Origin: Litomosoides sigmodontis
Lineage: Eukaryota; Nematoda; Chromadorea; Rhabditida; Onchocercidae
Assembly (NCBI GenBank): GCA_963070105.1
Contig: OY718806.1
Span: 10,770,250-10,834,249 of the forward strand
DNA length: 64,000 bases
Direction: 5' to 3'
Positions 1-24,596 of the stretch are shown one piece after another. The stretch's first letter is position 1. Each line of letters begins with the position of its first letter. The notes under the pieces are model-generated. The model did not search any database. It saw only the letters and a list, made by a program, of their open reading frames with translations, and was not told the origin of the DNA. Position numbers and translations under genes: made by a program.

Positions 1-280
1 CCTTATAGTAAAAAACGACAGCTCTTACATCAATAGAAACCGGTAATTTAAAAGTAAACTTACGATTCGGCTTGCATTATGGCTTGTTTCAAATGAATGT
101 TGGCAACCACTACTGCTCAAAGCAAGACTCACTTTTGCCGTGGCACTCTTTATCAATAATATCAATGATCGCTCCAAAGCTAAAAAAATTTCCAAATTAT
201 TTGTTATGGCATAAAATCAACCCCAACATGCAATCAAAAATTGAAAAAGTGAATTTCTATGAATATTACTACAGAGTACT

Positions 281-461
281 TTACCCCCATGTAACACAGA
301 GTATACAATAGTTACAAGTTCGAGAAAAATAACTTCTTTTTAAAACTCGTGCTACATAACTCTCCTTGTGGTCTTCCAGCACTTGTGAGAACTCTCCTAT
401 GGTTTCGAAATGTTGATGGGTTCTTTCCATTTTGCTTTCTTCACTGTACCTAATATCAGGA
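281..461 (-). CDS. possible terminal exon of an unidentified minus-strand gene
   Basis: On the minus strand a pyrimidine-rich stretch ending CTTTAG (complement of 462-467) is followed by an open frame of about 60 codons ending in TAA at 281-283. The composition looks like protein rather than chance: charged, with Glu, His and Lys, around an ERTHQHFETIGEF-like segment. I do not recognise the family. No convincing upstream exon was found at higher coordinates, and an alternative donor (GTTATG) inside the frame would make it an internal exon. It is weak and rests on one acceptor plus coding-like residues. Confidence 0.25.
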
Positions 462-3400
462 CTAAAGATAAAAAAAAGTCATTAAAAGGAAACAGAAATT
501 AATCAAATGCTTTTTTTACGTTTAAGTTACTTCCATGTTTAGAACAAAGCTAAAGTGTGCAGTGCATGCCGCTTCATCCAGATCTCACTGTCTAACTGAA
601 CATAACAGATGAAATGACGAATTACTTTTGGTGCTTATCAGAGGGGCGCATCAACGACAAATGAAAACCCGCAAATAACAAGCCAATAACGGATGCCGTT
701 TTTATGTTGAATCCACTTCCACGTCTAAAGTATAAAAAACGTTCAAAATCTATCAGTCTCTTCAAATTTTAATCTCTTATACTCCTAAACTCGATAAAAT
801 GATCATTCTTCTTCAACACACTTATAAAAACCATGTTCCAAAAAGCATGCTAAGTACCTCACCATAGTAATAAAACTACGTATAAATTATTATATTTTCT
901 CGTATATCTATCAGACTGATATAAACTTACGTGTCAACCAAATATTTCGCACTGTTTATCGTATCATGCGGTTTAAACATTGACTTGTAACGCAGACAAA
1001 GACAGACACTGCGGTAATTTCCAACACCACACAGATTAAAAACTGGCTATGAAAATTATGCACGAATTAAATTCAAATGACAAAAAATTCAACAAATGAA
1101 CTAAAAAATGATTGACACTATCAGAATTGCTCAACCGCATCAGTCACTTTCGATAAAGATATTGTTAAGCGTGACCAGATCACATATCTTGTTTTTACTG
1201 ACACACCCAATACACTTCTCACAGCACATGAAATGAAGGCCGTATTACTAGCAGAAATGATATGAACAGGGCGCATAATATTTTTTCCCCCTTAGTTAAC
1301 TGCAGGCGTCTAGATAAATAAGAACAATAACGCGTGGGTACAAAGCACGATCCTTGCTTTATAAGTAAAAAAAAACACAACAAACCTGAAGACTGTTAAA
1401 CATGTTGACATCCCAAATTCATTATACACGATACAGTTACAACACTGCCGCAATCCAGTATTTACCAATAATCACCTGAAAAGAAAAAAAGACTAATAAT
1501 AACAACCCATTTAAGAAGATACCGATAAGAAAGGCCTGTGCATACACAACCCTTACGTCCCAAGTTCATCCTGTAAGCATTATTTTTATATAATCGTTTC
1601 TTCATTTCTCTTAATGCCAAGCGTCCTCAATTCATGTCATAACACATAAGCGCATATTTTGAGCAATTCAACACGTTATAACATGTACAATTTCGCCTGT
1701 ATCAGTTCTTACAACTCTCCACAATTTATCATCACTTCCACAAAAATAATAATAATTAACAACTGCAACATCTTCCAGGAACTTCAGCTTAACGCTGTAC
1801 TGCAATAATTTGGACCATTAGCATTTCAACTGAAAATTTGCCTCGTCCTTTCACCTACTGTCACTTAAAAAAGAAACTGAGAATTTCGGAAGGCGTCCAC
1901 GAAATTATAACGATCACAATCAGCGAAATGAGAGCAATCCAGCTCAACCTTTAAAATATCAATTGGATATGCAGCACTTTGACTGGTTCACTGCGCAATA
2001 CTGGTGCAATTCCACGGGCGTGTGATGGAAGTGACTGGGCAGATGAATCTTCCTCAGTGGAGACTGTGTTGCGGAGGAAAACTGAATAGGTGCGGGTAAC
2101 GGACCTGACCGCCTATCCAAGATTGCCTTACCTCTACTACTTAATGTTCTTATAATCGACCTCTCAGGATTATCCCATGATATGTTTTGTTGATTTGACA
2201 AAAGTTCCGGCAGGTAAATTGGAATTTTACGAGAATTCGGGTGCAAAAGAGAATATTTTCAACATCAACTATTCCACAAAAAAGTGTTCATTTTCTTCAA
2301 ACGAGGGAACTGGGTAAAGGTAAGAAAATGAAGCTGAAATTTTTATAAACAATGGAACTATTTGGGGTGTTTGTATCTGAATTACATAAATCCACCATTC
2401 TTTTCTGATAGTTAACGCGCATCAAAATAAAAGTGTGTGGAGACGGTGCGGAACAAATACATAAAGCACTACTGATCTGTCAATCGTTAACGCACCTATT
2501 TTGACCCAGCTATTGACTTACTCCCCTAAATTAACATTAGTGAATCATGTTTCACGGATACGGCTCACATGCAGCAATCTCTGGAATGAAGTTTAGAATC
2601 TCGACCATGAAAAAGTTATGCGCTGTCGGTAACTGGTAATGCTTGCTCTCTACGCATCACCACAATGTCTCACCATCTACTTAAGTGAAACTTTCATAGA
2701 CATGCCTGGAAATTTTTCGCCAACAGAACCAAAAGATCTTTTGGATACAGCGAAACTAACTTTCGTTACATTTACACCTCACACTTAACACGCAAACCTG
2801 AAGCGGCAATCGTACATTGACGAGCGAGATATTAGAAGTTGCAAGCAGAATTCTTAAAGCAGGCTGCCAGTTGCTGATTAGATATTTCAATTTTCTTTTA
2901 ATAATGACAGTGGAATGTTTCATCCAACGGATTGATAAGTTGCTCAAGACTGATCACTGGCACCAACTGTCTGGTTACCACCGATCATCAAAAGTAAAGT
3001 GAATGGGAACAATGGAGATCGATCAACATGGTAACTATATACTGCAAAGGTACCAGTGAAAATCAATCTCGCTTGTCCTACTTCATGCATATGGCGGCTA
3101 CGGAATGGGATAGGAACGCGCCACATACGACGGCGGCACTGGTAATTGCAGTACACACATCTCGTGGATAATAAGCGAAAGCCAGAATGCCATAGAGTTG
3201 AACACAACTCTGTGGATGGGCCATGTATCTGATTTGAGAAGGTACCCACATAACCTTGAAATATCATTACAGAACGACCACAAATTTGAGTGGTAATAGA
3301 CACTCTACAGTTATGCCTGGCTGTATTGTATTTTCGTAAAAGCGACCAGGTAAGAAATAAATTGCACCTTTTTATTATATTATAGGAAGTTTGAATTGAG

Positions 3401-4683
3401 GCAAAGATGTCAACTAAAACCTCCAAGTTTTATTTCAACAAATATTTATTAACTTGGCAGGAATTAACCATCTGCGGAAAATAGGGAGCATTTAAAGGAC
3501 CATGTCTGGAATGGAAGCGAAAAGTGGACTAGCCAGGTGGATGGAGCACTGAAAACATTTATTGAAGAGTTCGAAAGACGAAATTCCCATCGCCGAAAAA
3601 GGAAGACGAAGTGATTTGAAGTGAAGCGACATCGGTTTTCCGCGGAGAAACGAAAATTGGTGGACTGATGGGAGACGGAATGCCACGGCGACGGTTACGG
3701 CGATGCCGACGGCATTGAGTGAAGAGAGGATATGAGAAACGTGCACCCGCCAACACACACGAGGTGGACAAACCGGAGGAATGGAAAAGGTGTGAAAGAT
3801 AGGTGGGAGGCGAAGAAGAGGGAAAAAGCAAAGTGTCGATGGCTATTTGAACGCCATGGGAAGGTGAGTTGCGGAGTCCAGCCCATTTTGGCGGGAGATA
3901 TGTTGAATGACCCACAGCCACTCTCCGGATATTGGTGCTCAGTTTTCGAACAGAAGCCTAGTGTTCGCACGTCGGAACGGTGACGTCCTATGTGTCACCT
4001 TGCCAAGGCTTTATGTGTGTGACACACAGGAGACGCTAGTCGAGAGATGTATGTATGGTGGAGATAATATTGACCGCATTAATAATTACCTTCATGGGCG
4101 AGGTTCGCAGCCCTCAACACTACCCCTAAAAACCGCAACAGTTCCCTGTTCACTTGCACCTCCTTCCGCACTGTTGCTCCATACGACCGTTGTTGGTTAC
4201 ATGACGCAATTCAGTGGGCACAGGTTACGGAAGTGGAAGGAACGCCGCCGCTTCTTCAACTCCGAGGAGGGAGGTATTAGGAGGAGGGAGAAGGTGGGTG
4301 CCGTAAAGTAGCCAGTTATAATGCCAGTTATAACTTGCTTGCATACGATTATCCACACACGTGCAGAAACACGTATGGCTGTAGTGAAGATGAGGTAAAC
4401 AACAGCATCTACGTGAACAATTGAACGAGTGACTTCGCTCAACATTTCCGGGTGCAATTGTTCATAGTTGTGAGATAAACGTGTCCACTCACCAACCTCA
4501 TTACTCTGGAAGTGAGACAACGAGTAAGAAAGACTCTACCAAGTCCAGAGTTGGGGATCACATAGACAGAAAGCGCGCGCACTTGAATGAGGATTTTTCT
4601 CTGAAATTCAAGAGCACGATCCGGTTATTCTCTCTTATAAACTTCTTGAAGTGAGCCGTCAATGTTGGATAAAATGTTTACTG

Positions 4684-4732
4684 ACATATATATAAAAATT
4701 TCTATGTATATAGAAATATATATATATATATT

Positions 4733-4770
<38 letters not shown>
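4684..4770. repeat. AT dinucleotide microsatellite, interrupted
   Basis: TA/AT dinucleotides over roughly 85 bp, broken by short A- and T-rich interruptions. The YI-repeat open frames on either strand here are artefacts of the repeat. Confidence 0.9.
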
Positions 4771-6992
4771 CAAAGAGAGAAAAAATGCAATCAAATTGAA
4801 AGATTGTGGGATCCATATCAAGCACTTTTAAAAGTTGGCTAATTTTTTTGAACAACAGGAAAAGAAGTTTGAAGTGAACGGTGTATTTCTGCAAGATGCC
4901 ACTGCTAAGTCTTTTTATTCTATTTATGACAGAAGCTTAGGAAATAAAGTGCCTAGGTTCGGGCTTCCAATAATCAAACCGCTTACTTCTTGTACTGCGC
5001 CTATTAATTTTAAAGTGAAATTGATGATGTCAGCAATTAATTATTCCATATTCCACGCCTGAAACCCCCTTTGCCTTTCCTAACCATATGATCAATAACA
5101 GTCTTGTTACAATCTTCCTGTACGTACTACGCGTAGTATCTTTTAAGTGAAGATTAAAACTGGTGGTGTGGCACTCGCAATCGAGCCCTTAAAAGAGTTG
5201 CCCAGTCAGTGAATTTGATCCCCGCAATCAGTTTATCAGCGTGAAGTGGCCGCAGATCGGTTAAGCTGAACGGAATGAATGCGTTTGAACCTAAATTCAT
5301 CTTGCCTCTTTCGGAACACTGTACAAAGTCACGTAGCATGATAAATTCCCACTGCTTCTCTTGCCGCTTGCGCAAGCTTGAACTGCGCTGCTAACTTGAC
5401 GACATTTTAGATTCGTTAACAAGCTATTCCAGCAGTTACCACAATTGGGTAATAAAGCATTTGAAGAGGAAAAGAAGTACGAAATGAAACAGGAAGGAAG
5501 GAAGGAAGTTTCTTCACCCAACAACCGTTTTATTTGAAGGAAGTAAGCGTTCATAATTTTCAATTCCTTGGCATTTTATAGAGAAGGAAAATGATCCGAT
5601 CCCATTACAACAGTGACCTAACAAGATAAGCGGAGGTGATTGATCAGCGGGATGCACTGCGGAAGCATGCGCGTGCAGGCAGCAACATACATATGCAGCT
5701 AGCTAATGCAGAAGATCGGGAAGTAAGATGATTTTAAGAGAAGGCAGCAATGTGATGAAGAAGTTGGTAGTTGTCTATCCGCTGAATTTAAAAAATATGT
5801 TTCAATATCTTTCCATCGATAGCTGTCATTCGTTTTGCTGAGGAGTAGACATTTAGTTGTTACCAGCAATGATGCGTGAACAACGTTACGTCTTCCTTCG
5901 CTCCCAATCTTCCACCACTTCCTTCACCTCTACATCAGCAACCCCTTGAAATCAATTACCCGCTAACTGATTTCTACCTCCCACGTCTCGCACGTACCAC
6001 CCTTCCCCTCCTTCCCACACAAAAGGTTTGGAGAATTTGTCACGCTGCTGGCCACCACCACCACTCGCAGGCCGATTTCAGAGACTCTCGGTAAGTTTTT
6101 ACTGTTCTCAATGAATGCAACGCAACTACAATGAGATTTACCACCGAGTTTTCTTTCGCACACGAACATATGCATTTTTCCTCCTCAATCTGTCTCTGTT
6201 TGCATCAAAAAACGCATGAAACTTGGCCTTTGCATCATCCATTCAGGAACGACCGATTCTAGGAGAGAAAGCCCCCTTCATGACGCTACCACACCGGTCC
6301 AGTAGTTTTCAACATAATTTCTGCTTCCAACCGTTTTCACCAGCAAATTCTCCATCTACGTGCACACTGAAAACTATTCATGTCAAACTTTGAGTTTAAT
6401 TACAGGTGTTGAATATGCAACCTGAGATTGGCCTGTTTTCCATTTCAGATCTCGCAAATGTAACAGTAGTAGTGAAGAACAAGGATTCTAGCTCTTTTCA
6501 GACCGTGCTGACAAAAACACGTCCCCTGTCGCAGGAAAAATGAAACGTTACGCCGAAATTAGTCCTTGTGAATTATGAGCAAAAGGGAAAAGAAGTTAAG
6601 GAAGCAAAAAAATTGTCCGAGAAGACGTTTTTTTTTCATGAGCTCTCGCACCTCCAACTACTTTCATGGACGGAATCTCCTCGTTCCCTTTCCTTCTCAC
6701 CTTTGCTTCTTCGCTCAGATGGAGCTCTATCGTCACATTGCAGTCCAAGCTTTACAGGCATATGTGATCGCTTACGAGCGTCCGCTGAATCTCCACTGTT
6801 CCAACAGTCAAAGGCCTTTAATTTACTTTGATAGTTCTAGAGAATCAAGTTTGACTTGCTTTTTTTCTTTCACAACGTCCAGTTTCTTTTTCATAAGTGC
6901 ACCATGAAGCCGCGAGCTTTCATGCTTTTACACTCCTCACTACAGTTCAGTCACAAGCTCGCATCTCTACTGTTCAATTATTAGCACAGACA

Positions 6993-7018
6993 GTGTGTGT
7001 GTGTGTGTGTGTGTGTGC
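6993..7018. repeat. (GT)n microsatellite
   Basis: About 13 uninterrupted GT dinucleotides. Confidence 0.95.
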
Positions 7019-7925
7019 TTGTTGTTGTGGAATACTCTTTTCGACATTGGGAGCAGCTCCGTTAAGCTGCTGGCATTTCATGTAAAATGATCCAGTCACC
7101 TGAGAGGATCCTTTCTTTCTGTTAGCACATTTTGCAGGATGTAAGAGGGAGAATTTGGGAACACGTGGAAATTACGTTGAGTAAGTGCTGTTGCACGTAT
7201 TAATTATCAAAGTAGATATCCTCAGTAAGGCCATGTGCAGAACAAAGTTCCTTCAAGCATAGCATTAATTAACATCCTTTTTGTTTCTTCCTAATTGCAG
7301 ATGTTCAAACGTCTTTGAGGAATATATTTCATTGTCAGCGAGCTATGCTTCTTCATCCATTTCAACATGTTAAAAATATTCATCCACGGAGCAAAGCATT
7401 CTCGTGTTAAGAAAAGGAAAGAAGGCAGCCAGGGAGCAATGCAATGCCATGGTGTTCGGCTGAAGGTACACTTCAGCAAACATTCCGATACTTCAAGTCC
7501 AGTGAACTGTCCTCTGCCTTCACCCTCCCCTCCCCTCCTATGCAGTGCTAACCGGTCATCGTCTATTTTTGCAACGGGCTATCTTTTTTCTCCAGTCAGC
7601 CAGCCAATGCATAGCGAACGAACGCCTCGTGCATTGCAATAAGGACTGAATTTCAACTCCAGTGTACGCTCGACTTTAATTTCCGGTAAAACTTCAAGTA
7701 CTGCAATTGAAAACTAAACTTCAGTGTTTCATCAACCAAAAGGGTGGAAAGGAAGTAAAATGTATATCGTTGCACTGTCAAGACTATAAAACCCTGAAGG
7801 GAATAGTTAACAAAGAAAGAAAGTACCGAAGACGGAGAAGGGGTTGACAGAGAAGAGGACAATGGACAAAGACCGGCGCTACAATAATCGTTACCGATGG
7901 CAGTATTCATCTCATTGTCCATTTC

Positions 7926-7983
7926 TTTTATTCCATCCCCCTCTCTTTCTCTCCCTCTACCCTCTCTCTCTCTCCCTCCCTCG
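7926..7983. repeat. polypyrimidine (CT-rich) tract
   Basis: Nearly pure C/T on the plus strand for almost 60 bp, about 500 bp upstream of the FERM gene start codon. It could be part of its promoter region, but nothing in the sequence proves it. Confidence 0.6.
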
Positions 7984-8483
7984 TAACGTCTTCACGGCTT
8001 CTCTATAATGTGCCCTTGTAAAGTGAGGTATCGATCTGTCTGTCCCTTCTTCTGTCCTCTTTTTTGCACGTTGCACTCCGGTCCAGTTTGCTCTGTCCTT
8101 CTCTGTCATACTTTCTTGACCGATAGACCAAGGGCGATGCTGGTAGTTGTCATTTCGCTCGCTCTGTTGTTGTCTTATGGACGAAATTATTTATTAGGAA
8201 TGTGAACGATAGACTTTTCGGTCGTGCAGGACTTACCGGAACTAAGCGGGAATTTCTGATTCTCTATTGAGTCTTCTTTATCTTCAGGGTATCTAGAGGT
8301 GGATTAGATTCTCATTTTACAGCATAAAAAAGAGCCCGCCGAAAGGACCGCTTATAACTTCTGTTTGCCTTAGCTTCCCACCAGTACGAATCTTGAAGTC
8401 CGGTTAGATCCACAGATGGATTAAAAACGGTCAGTTGAGCTGTATTAGTTGCTGCTTGCTAAACATTATATCAAGCGGTGCAA

Positions 8484-19294
<10,811 letters not shown>

Positions 19295-19597
19295 ATTCGA
19301 TGTTTATTAATTGTAGCATTGTTTGCTTAGCGTAAAACTGGTTAGAATGAGTTAGTGTTAACTGGTAGTGAGTGCATCGACAGATGGCAGGATGATAAGA
19401 TAGATAGATGCACGACTTTGCATTCGTCCATCCTTTGGTGGCTTTGATATCCTGCACTGAGCGCAATATACAGACAAAGAAACAATTACTTGAAAGGAAC
19501 AAGTAAAGAAGGAAAGTAAAGTAGATTTTGTTACGCATGGGAAATATTGTGAAGGAATGAATGAATGTACGGGATGATTGGATTTTGGTTCCAGTGG

Positions 19598-19603
19598 AAT
19601 AAA
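19598..19603 (+). terminator. candidate polyadenylation signal (AATAAA) for FRMD4
   Basis: First canonical AATAAA downstream of the FRMD4 stop codon, about 300 nt away. The match is by motif only. Confidence 0.35.
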
Positions 19604-22028
19604 TTTAAAGATTCATTGATCACAATTGACAACTCATCCTGCTGCACATAGCTGGAAAGCTTTTGCTGCGCCGCTGTTTCTCTTGTTGCTTGGAGTTGTT
19701 TGGGTATACGCGAAAAGTCCTGTCTGTACACGTTATTATTATTCCATGTTGGCACTTGAGCGCTTTTAATGCTCTCATCTACTGTTTATGACATTCGAAT
19801 CAGAGAATGAGCGTTCTTGTAAGTATGGGACCACATCTTCCCTTATTTATGCACATAAATTGTATTTCGTCAGTTGCTTTATATCCATCGTGGTATTGTT
19901 TCCGAGTAACGGCAACAACCTGTCTCACCAAAATCCTTGCTATCGATCGACACATACATGTGCTTCCCCCATAAATTACCCTGCGTGAATTATTCGATGA
20001 TCCGCAAAGCAAAGTGCCTTCAGTGTCTTCCTCTTGTTGGTTTGTTTTTGTATGGTATCGTAACGTCGGGTTTCTTCTTTCCCTGTAATAGAAAAAAGAA
20101 TCTAGGGTGTTGTGGAAACAAAACAATTCAACTGAATGTAAGTAAATAAATGTTTGCGCACATGTTGGAAATAGTAACGCAAAATTATTATGTGTATGTA
20201 TACATTTCACATTCTTGCGTATTCCGACACGTCGTTTTTTTTCTCACGCAATCCGTATTTGGTTAGGTAATCCTTTCTCCACCCCTCATGGTGTCTTCCT
20301 AGCAGAAAGACGATTAATGTTGGAACTGAGGTGCCACATGGTTTTACAGTCAACAAAGAACAACATACGAACGATGAAACAACTAGCAAGGGCCTAAGCA
20401 ATAAGGTATTTCGACAATTTAATTTCCTTCCAAATCCCATTATTCTTTTTATTGCGACTTTGCAAATTATCGCACTCCGTTCCGCGCTCATGACCCCTAC
20501 AGCTCTCATGATTGCATGCAATGCATCGAGGTATTCGAGGATTGCTATCAGTTTTACAATTGGGATGGGAAACGGATTGCATGAGTAGAAACATAGTTGG
20601 AAATTTCCAGGAAGTAGTCCTACCGTTGTTTTGACAAAATTTTCCTACACAGCGCTCTATGTAGACATGCACACGTGGTCAAGTGCTGCGGTCATAGATA
20701 GGTCATAGATAGGATCACAATATGATGTCGAATCTAATCTAACAACACATTAGTTGAATTCCGGTCGGCTCTGATCACTTTCAATATTAGAAAGGAGAAA
20801 TATATAGTAGTAGATGAACCGAGTTCCAACTTTAAGCAAGGAGCCGGAATTAATCGTAGAGATGGTGAGAGTTGCCAATGCTTCAATGAGACATGATGCA
20901 TGCAACTTCGGTCTGGTCACTCACACTGGGAAAGAACGTCCGTCCTTATATGTGCTGTGCCAAAGCACCAGCTTCTTGCGACTTTCTCATGCTTATGCAG
21001 AGTAGCAGCAATTATTCAATCCTTTGTTGTTAATGGCAACTTGAACCGCCGCCACTGCACCTTCCAACATAAAGCTTCTCGTCATTCAAAGTTGGGGCGG
21101 GTGAAGTGATCTGATCTGATCTGTTGCACACTGGTAACACAAAACTTGTGTATCTGCTTTTCAGTTAGCAAAAGATCAAAACATATCTGGAATGGAGTTG
21201 GAATATGTTTTCATGAGAAGATAGGTAGAGTAGATTCACCGACGTCGCTGCTGGTACGGGTGAGGCCTGGGAAATGACCACACACACACGCACTCAGACA
21301 CTTCTTCATTTCCAGACGCACCCACAGAGTGGAAAAAATGAAGCAGCCAGCGTCCTTCTCACTTTTAAGTGCTGCAGGAATGCGGCCGTTGCGAAGGAAA
21401 AACGCCCTTTCAAGAGGGTGCGTAAAAGTAGAGGCATCAATGACCGGAGGAATATCACATCCTGAGAAGCCTCGAACTGATGCTTGGGGAGGTAGCGAAA
21501 GACTGCAAACCACACAGGGAGATGAGCAAAATTGTTGAAAGGAGACAGTTAAAGCGACCATCATTAGCTAACTGTTTGTTACGTGAAAGCTGGCGGCTTT
21601 CAAGCAATGCAGCTTCATTTCACATCCTCACATCTCCTCCACTCCGCACTTTCATATTCGTTAGAGCGCCGCGAAGGCTGCGTGCTATCCATCTGTCCCT
21701 CCAACCAATGGCTCTCTCAAGTGACAGCAAAGCACACCGCTGCTGCCACAACCCCAGCTAGTCACTTAATTACAAATACCAACTTCTTCCATATCTTCAC
21801 AACTTCCTTCCTTTCCCTTCTCAATTGTTCACGGAAAGCAACATGCTTCAGGCTCCACCAAAAGATAAAGCACCGCCCGAAAACGTACTAACTAGAAAGT
21901 GCGCAATACGGGTGACGCATGTCGTCGTCAGACCTCCTGAGCTCTTCTTACTGCACCACCACATGCAATTCCGCTACTAAAGACGTGAAGCATTACATAG
22001 CGCAACCAAGAGGAAGGAAGGAGTAAGA

Positions 22029-22052
22029 TGAGTGAGTGAGTGAGTGAGTGAG
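22029..22052. repeat. (TGAG)n microsatellite
   Basis: Five to six tandem TGAG units. Confidence 0.9.
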
Positions 22053-22400
22053 CGGTTGCGGTGATGCGTGTTATGGGGCGTCGTTGGACGGGTTCTCCTT
22101 CAGCCCTTAAGCTTCTTCTGCTCCCGCGTGGTGGTGTGTGTTGACAGGATCGATGAATTTTAGAGAATTCGTAGGCGACCTAAACCACCACCATCTTATC
22201 AAGCCGTTTAATCTGGCAGATTGTGCTTACTGACTTAAGCACAGTGCCCTTTGCTTGCTTCTTGGTTCGTCAATAGACGTATAAAAGGGGGGAAGGGAGT
22301 TAACCGAGCTACAATTTTACTTTGTTGTCTTGTGCAAGTACATGTGCATGTACATGACTGTTAATTAAATGACTCCATGCACACTCTCTGCCCGGTAATT

Positions 22401-22412
22401 TTTTTTTTCCAG
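22401..22412 (+). promoter_or_regulatory. candidate spliced-leader acceptor upstream of makorin
   Basis: A run of eight T followed by CCAG, a near-ideal nematode 3' splice site, lies 27 nt upstream of the makorin ATG with no coding exon before it. Nematode mRNAs commonly receive a spliced leader at such sites close to the start codon. A cis-spliced 5'UTR intron would look the same. Confidence 0.5.
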
Positions 22413-22439
22413 AAAAACGGTGCAGAACATTCGGCGCAT

Positions 22440-24596
22440 ATGGCTACTGGTAAGCATTTAATTTGTAACTTCGTGCAGGTCCGGAAGTTTATTCCAGATT
22501 GGCAGGTCTTTCGAACTTTTATGTTAGTTAGAATTTAGGTTTAGGAGAGGATGGAGAAATTGTTATTAATTATTACAACCATCAAAATTTGCATCAGTTG
22601 GGCACATCATCTCTTTTTGTACAAGTTTCATTTTTTTCAAGCATCAACGACCACTCCAACGGATAAAATTTTATGTCGATATTTTGCGAATAATATCTGT
22701 CGTGCAGGTTCCTCATGTCCATTTTCACACGACCGTAATTGTAAACCAGATCGCACATGTCGGTACTATGTTATTGGGAAATGTGCTTTTGGTACTTCTT
22801 GCAGGTGCAATGCTTCGTTCATTTTTTCATTCAGCTAGTAGTACCTGAATAGACAGACTGCTTTCATTAGACCATCTAACATTCTAGCGATAGAATTCGC
22901 TTGATGCTGGCTGTGATGTATTTGTGTTAGGAGTGCATCATCTATGCTGACATAAGAGAATTCTAACACACGTGCAGTTGTTAATGGTATGAAGTGCTTC
23001 TCAGGTACGATCACAAACGACCACCGTTAGATGGGGTTAAGGCAGCGAGAAGTTCTCCTCGTTTAGCAGGAAATTGCGACTCAACCAAAGGTGGGTAGCA
23101 GTGTTTCTAGTCAGTCATATATTATCATTAACGCTTTCTTTCATATGATCAGTAAGAAATGTGAGATACAACAGGAGAAAAACAATTGTATTTAGTGGGT
23201 ACAATCACAGTGGACTAATGAGTACGAGAGGAGTTAATGAACTTGATTGTTTACTGGTGATGTGATGTACAAGCAGTGTGGTGGTTATTGGTTATTCCAG
23301 CCATGGACAATGGTTGCAGCAGTGACAACAGAACAACTGTAGAAGTGGAAGGAAACCGGAGCAGTTACGTGTTTTCCGTTGATGCGGCCGAATTTGTTCC
23401 CTCTTGGAAAATGACAGCGTTAGACGAAGTTAATACTGTTGCTTCGCGGTATGTGCACGTACAGATCTTATGCAAATGGTGAATTATTCGTTCATATAAA
23501 ATGAAATAAAGGAATGTGGAATTTGTAGATCGTCTTCACATCCACTACCGTTATGTCCCTATTTCGAAACGGGGGAGTGTGACAAGGGTGATAAATGCCA
23601 GTTTGTTCATGGTGATGTTTGCGATCTTTGTAATGTTCCTTGCTTACATCCAATGGATGCAGAACAACGCGCACAACATCGACGGGAATGCATTGACGCT
23701 CATGAAGCTGCCATGGAAGAAGCGTTTGCTGAAGCACGCTCAGCTGATAAAATGTGTGGTATATGTATGGAAAACATTAGGCAAGTGAATGCTCTCCTTT
23801 TTAGTGAAGGCAGGCGAAGGAACTTTTATTTTTAAACACAAGATTAATTTTGATTATCATACGTAAGCATGAGAATATGTCCACTTTCAGAGATATAAAG
23901 AGCCGTTTTGGAATCCTGGAAGGGTGCAAGCACTGCTTTTGTTTAGACTGTATTCGGCGGTGGCGCCGAAATCAGAATGATCATTTTGAGAAGAAAACAG
24001 TTCGCAGTTGTCCTGAATGTCGCACTCATTCAGATTTCGTCATCCCTGGTTTGTGATCTGCATTCTGCTCTATCATAACAAAACGAAAATGTGTTGCTAT
24101 ATGTGGTAATATAAAAAAATATTTTGTTTAGAAAGATATTATGGGCTTAAGTTCGATTAAATATTTTCCATTTTATGGAAAAGAGAATGCGGACGTACGT
24201 ACATGTTGCAGCCACATACTGGGTCGAGGATCAAGCAGACAAGGATGATCTGATTGCTAGATTTCGTGAAAATACAAAACAGAAACAATGCAAATATGTG
24301 AAGGAAGGGTATATTGATGATTGTCCGTTTGGGAACAAGTGTTTCTACAAACATGAATTACCAGATGGCACCATCGTGGAGGGCGATAGCCCACGAACTC
24401 TTCAAAGGTTCTCATACGTAAAGTTACTTCCAGCTAGTTGTTTTGTTTGATATTCATGGAAGGATGGTGATATGTAACGTTTTGCAGACGAAGACGACCG
24501 TTCTATCACGAAGGATGGTCACTTTTTGATTCAGACTCAGAGGATGATTTTTCGAGAATTGCAGAGGGCATTATTAGCCAAGTCAGTCTCGTTTAG
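22440..24596 (+). CDS. MKRN: makorin-type RING E3 ubiquitin ligase
   Basis: About 380 aa from eight exons: 22440-22449, 22642-22804, 23005-23090, 23301-23452, 23512-23780, 23891-24048, 24212-24407, 24488-24596. The domain order is diagnostic: two CCCH zinc fingers (C-x7-C-x5-C-x3-H, CRYFANNIC and CRYYVIGKC), a third CCCH (CPYFETGEC), the makorin Cys-His motif (CDLCNVPCLHPMD), a C3HC4 RING (CGICMENI, CKHCFCLDCIRRW, CPECRTHSDFVIP) and a last CCCH (CPFGNKCFYKH). Makorins are RNA-binding ubiquitin ligases; the C. elegans member LEP-2 acts in developmental timing. The intron after exon 5 has a GC donor (AG/GCAAGT); only that junction keeps the frame into the RING. The exon 4 donor (TAT/GTGCAC) and exon 5 acceptor (ATAAAG) are weak. 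The acidic C-terminus (DSDSEDDFS) is short. Confidence 0.92.

Larger units (their letters stand above)
462..8483. other. long stretch without a recognisable gene
   Basis: About 8 kb with many short open frames on both strands but no conserved motif and no chain of phase-compatible exons that I could build. It holds simple repeats (listed separately), a 15-bp direct duplication near 4311-4336 and GC-richer patches around 3100-4300. Unrecognised exons or promoter elements of the FERM gene at 8484 may lie here; the CTTCAG at about 8287 could be a trans-splice or 5'UTR acceptor for it. Confidence 0.5.
19295..22400. other. intergenic region between FRMD4 and makorin
   Basis: No exon chain was found on either strand. 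It contains an AATAAA at 19598, small direct repeats (near 20692-20711 and 21110-21124), a GC-richer patch around 21250-22100 and a TGAG microsatellite. Open frames here are short and lack motifs. Confidence 0.5.

Noticed and set aside
1990..2090. Plus-strand peptide resembling an LDL-receptor class A motif (CDGSDWADES)
   Set aside because: Only the short acidic stretch matches; the cysteine pattern is missing and the frame closes at a stop without a usable donor.
2944..3426. 160-codon open frame on the minus strand
   Set aside because: Cys/Arg/Ser-rich with no family signature and no supporting exon junctions; treated as chance.
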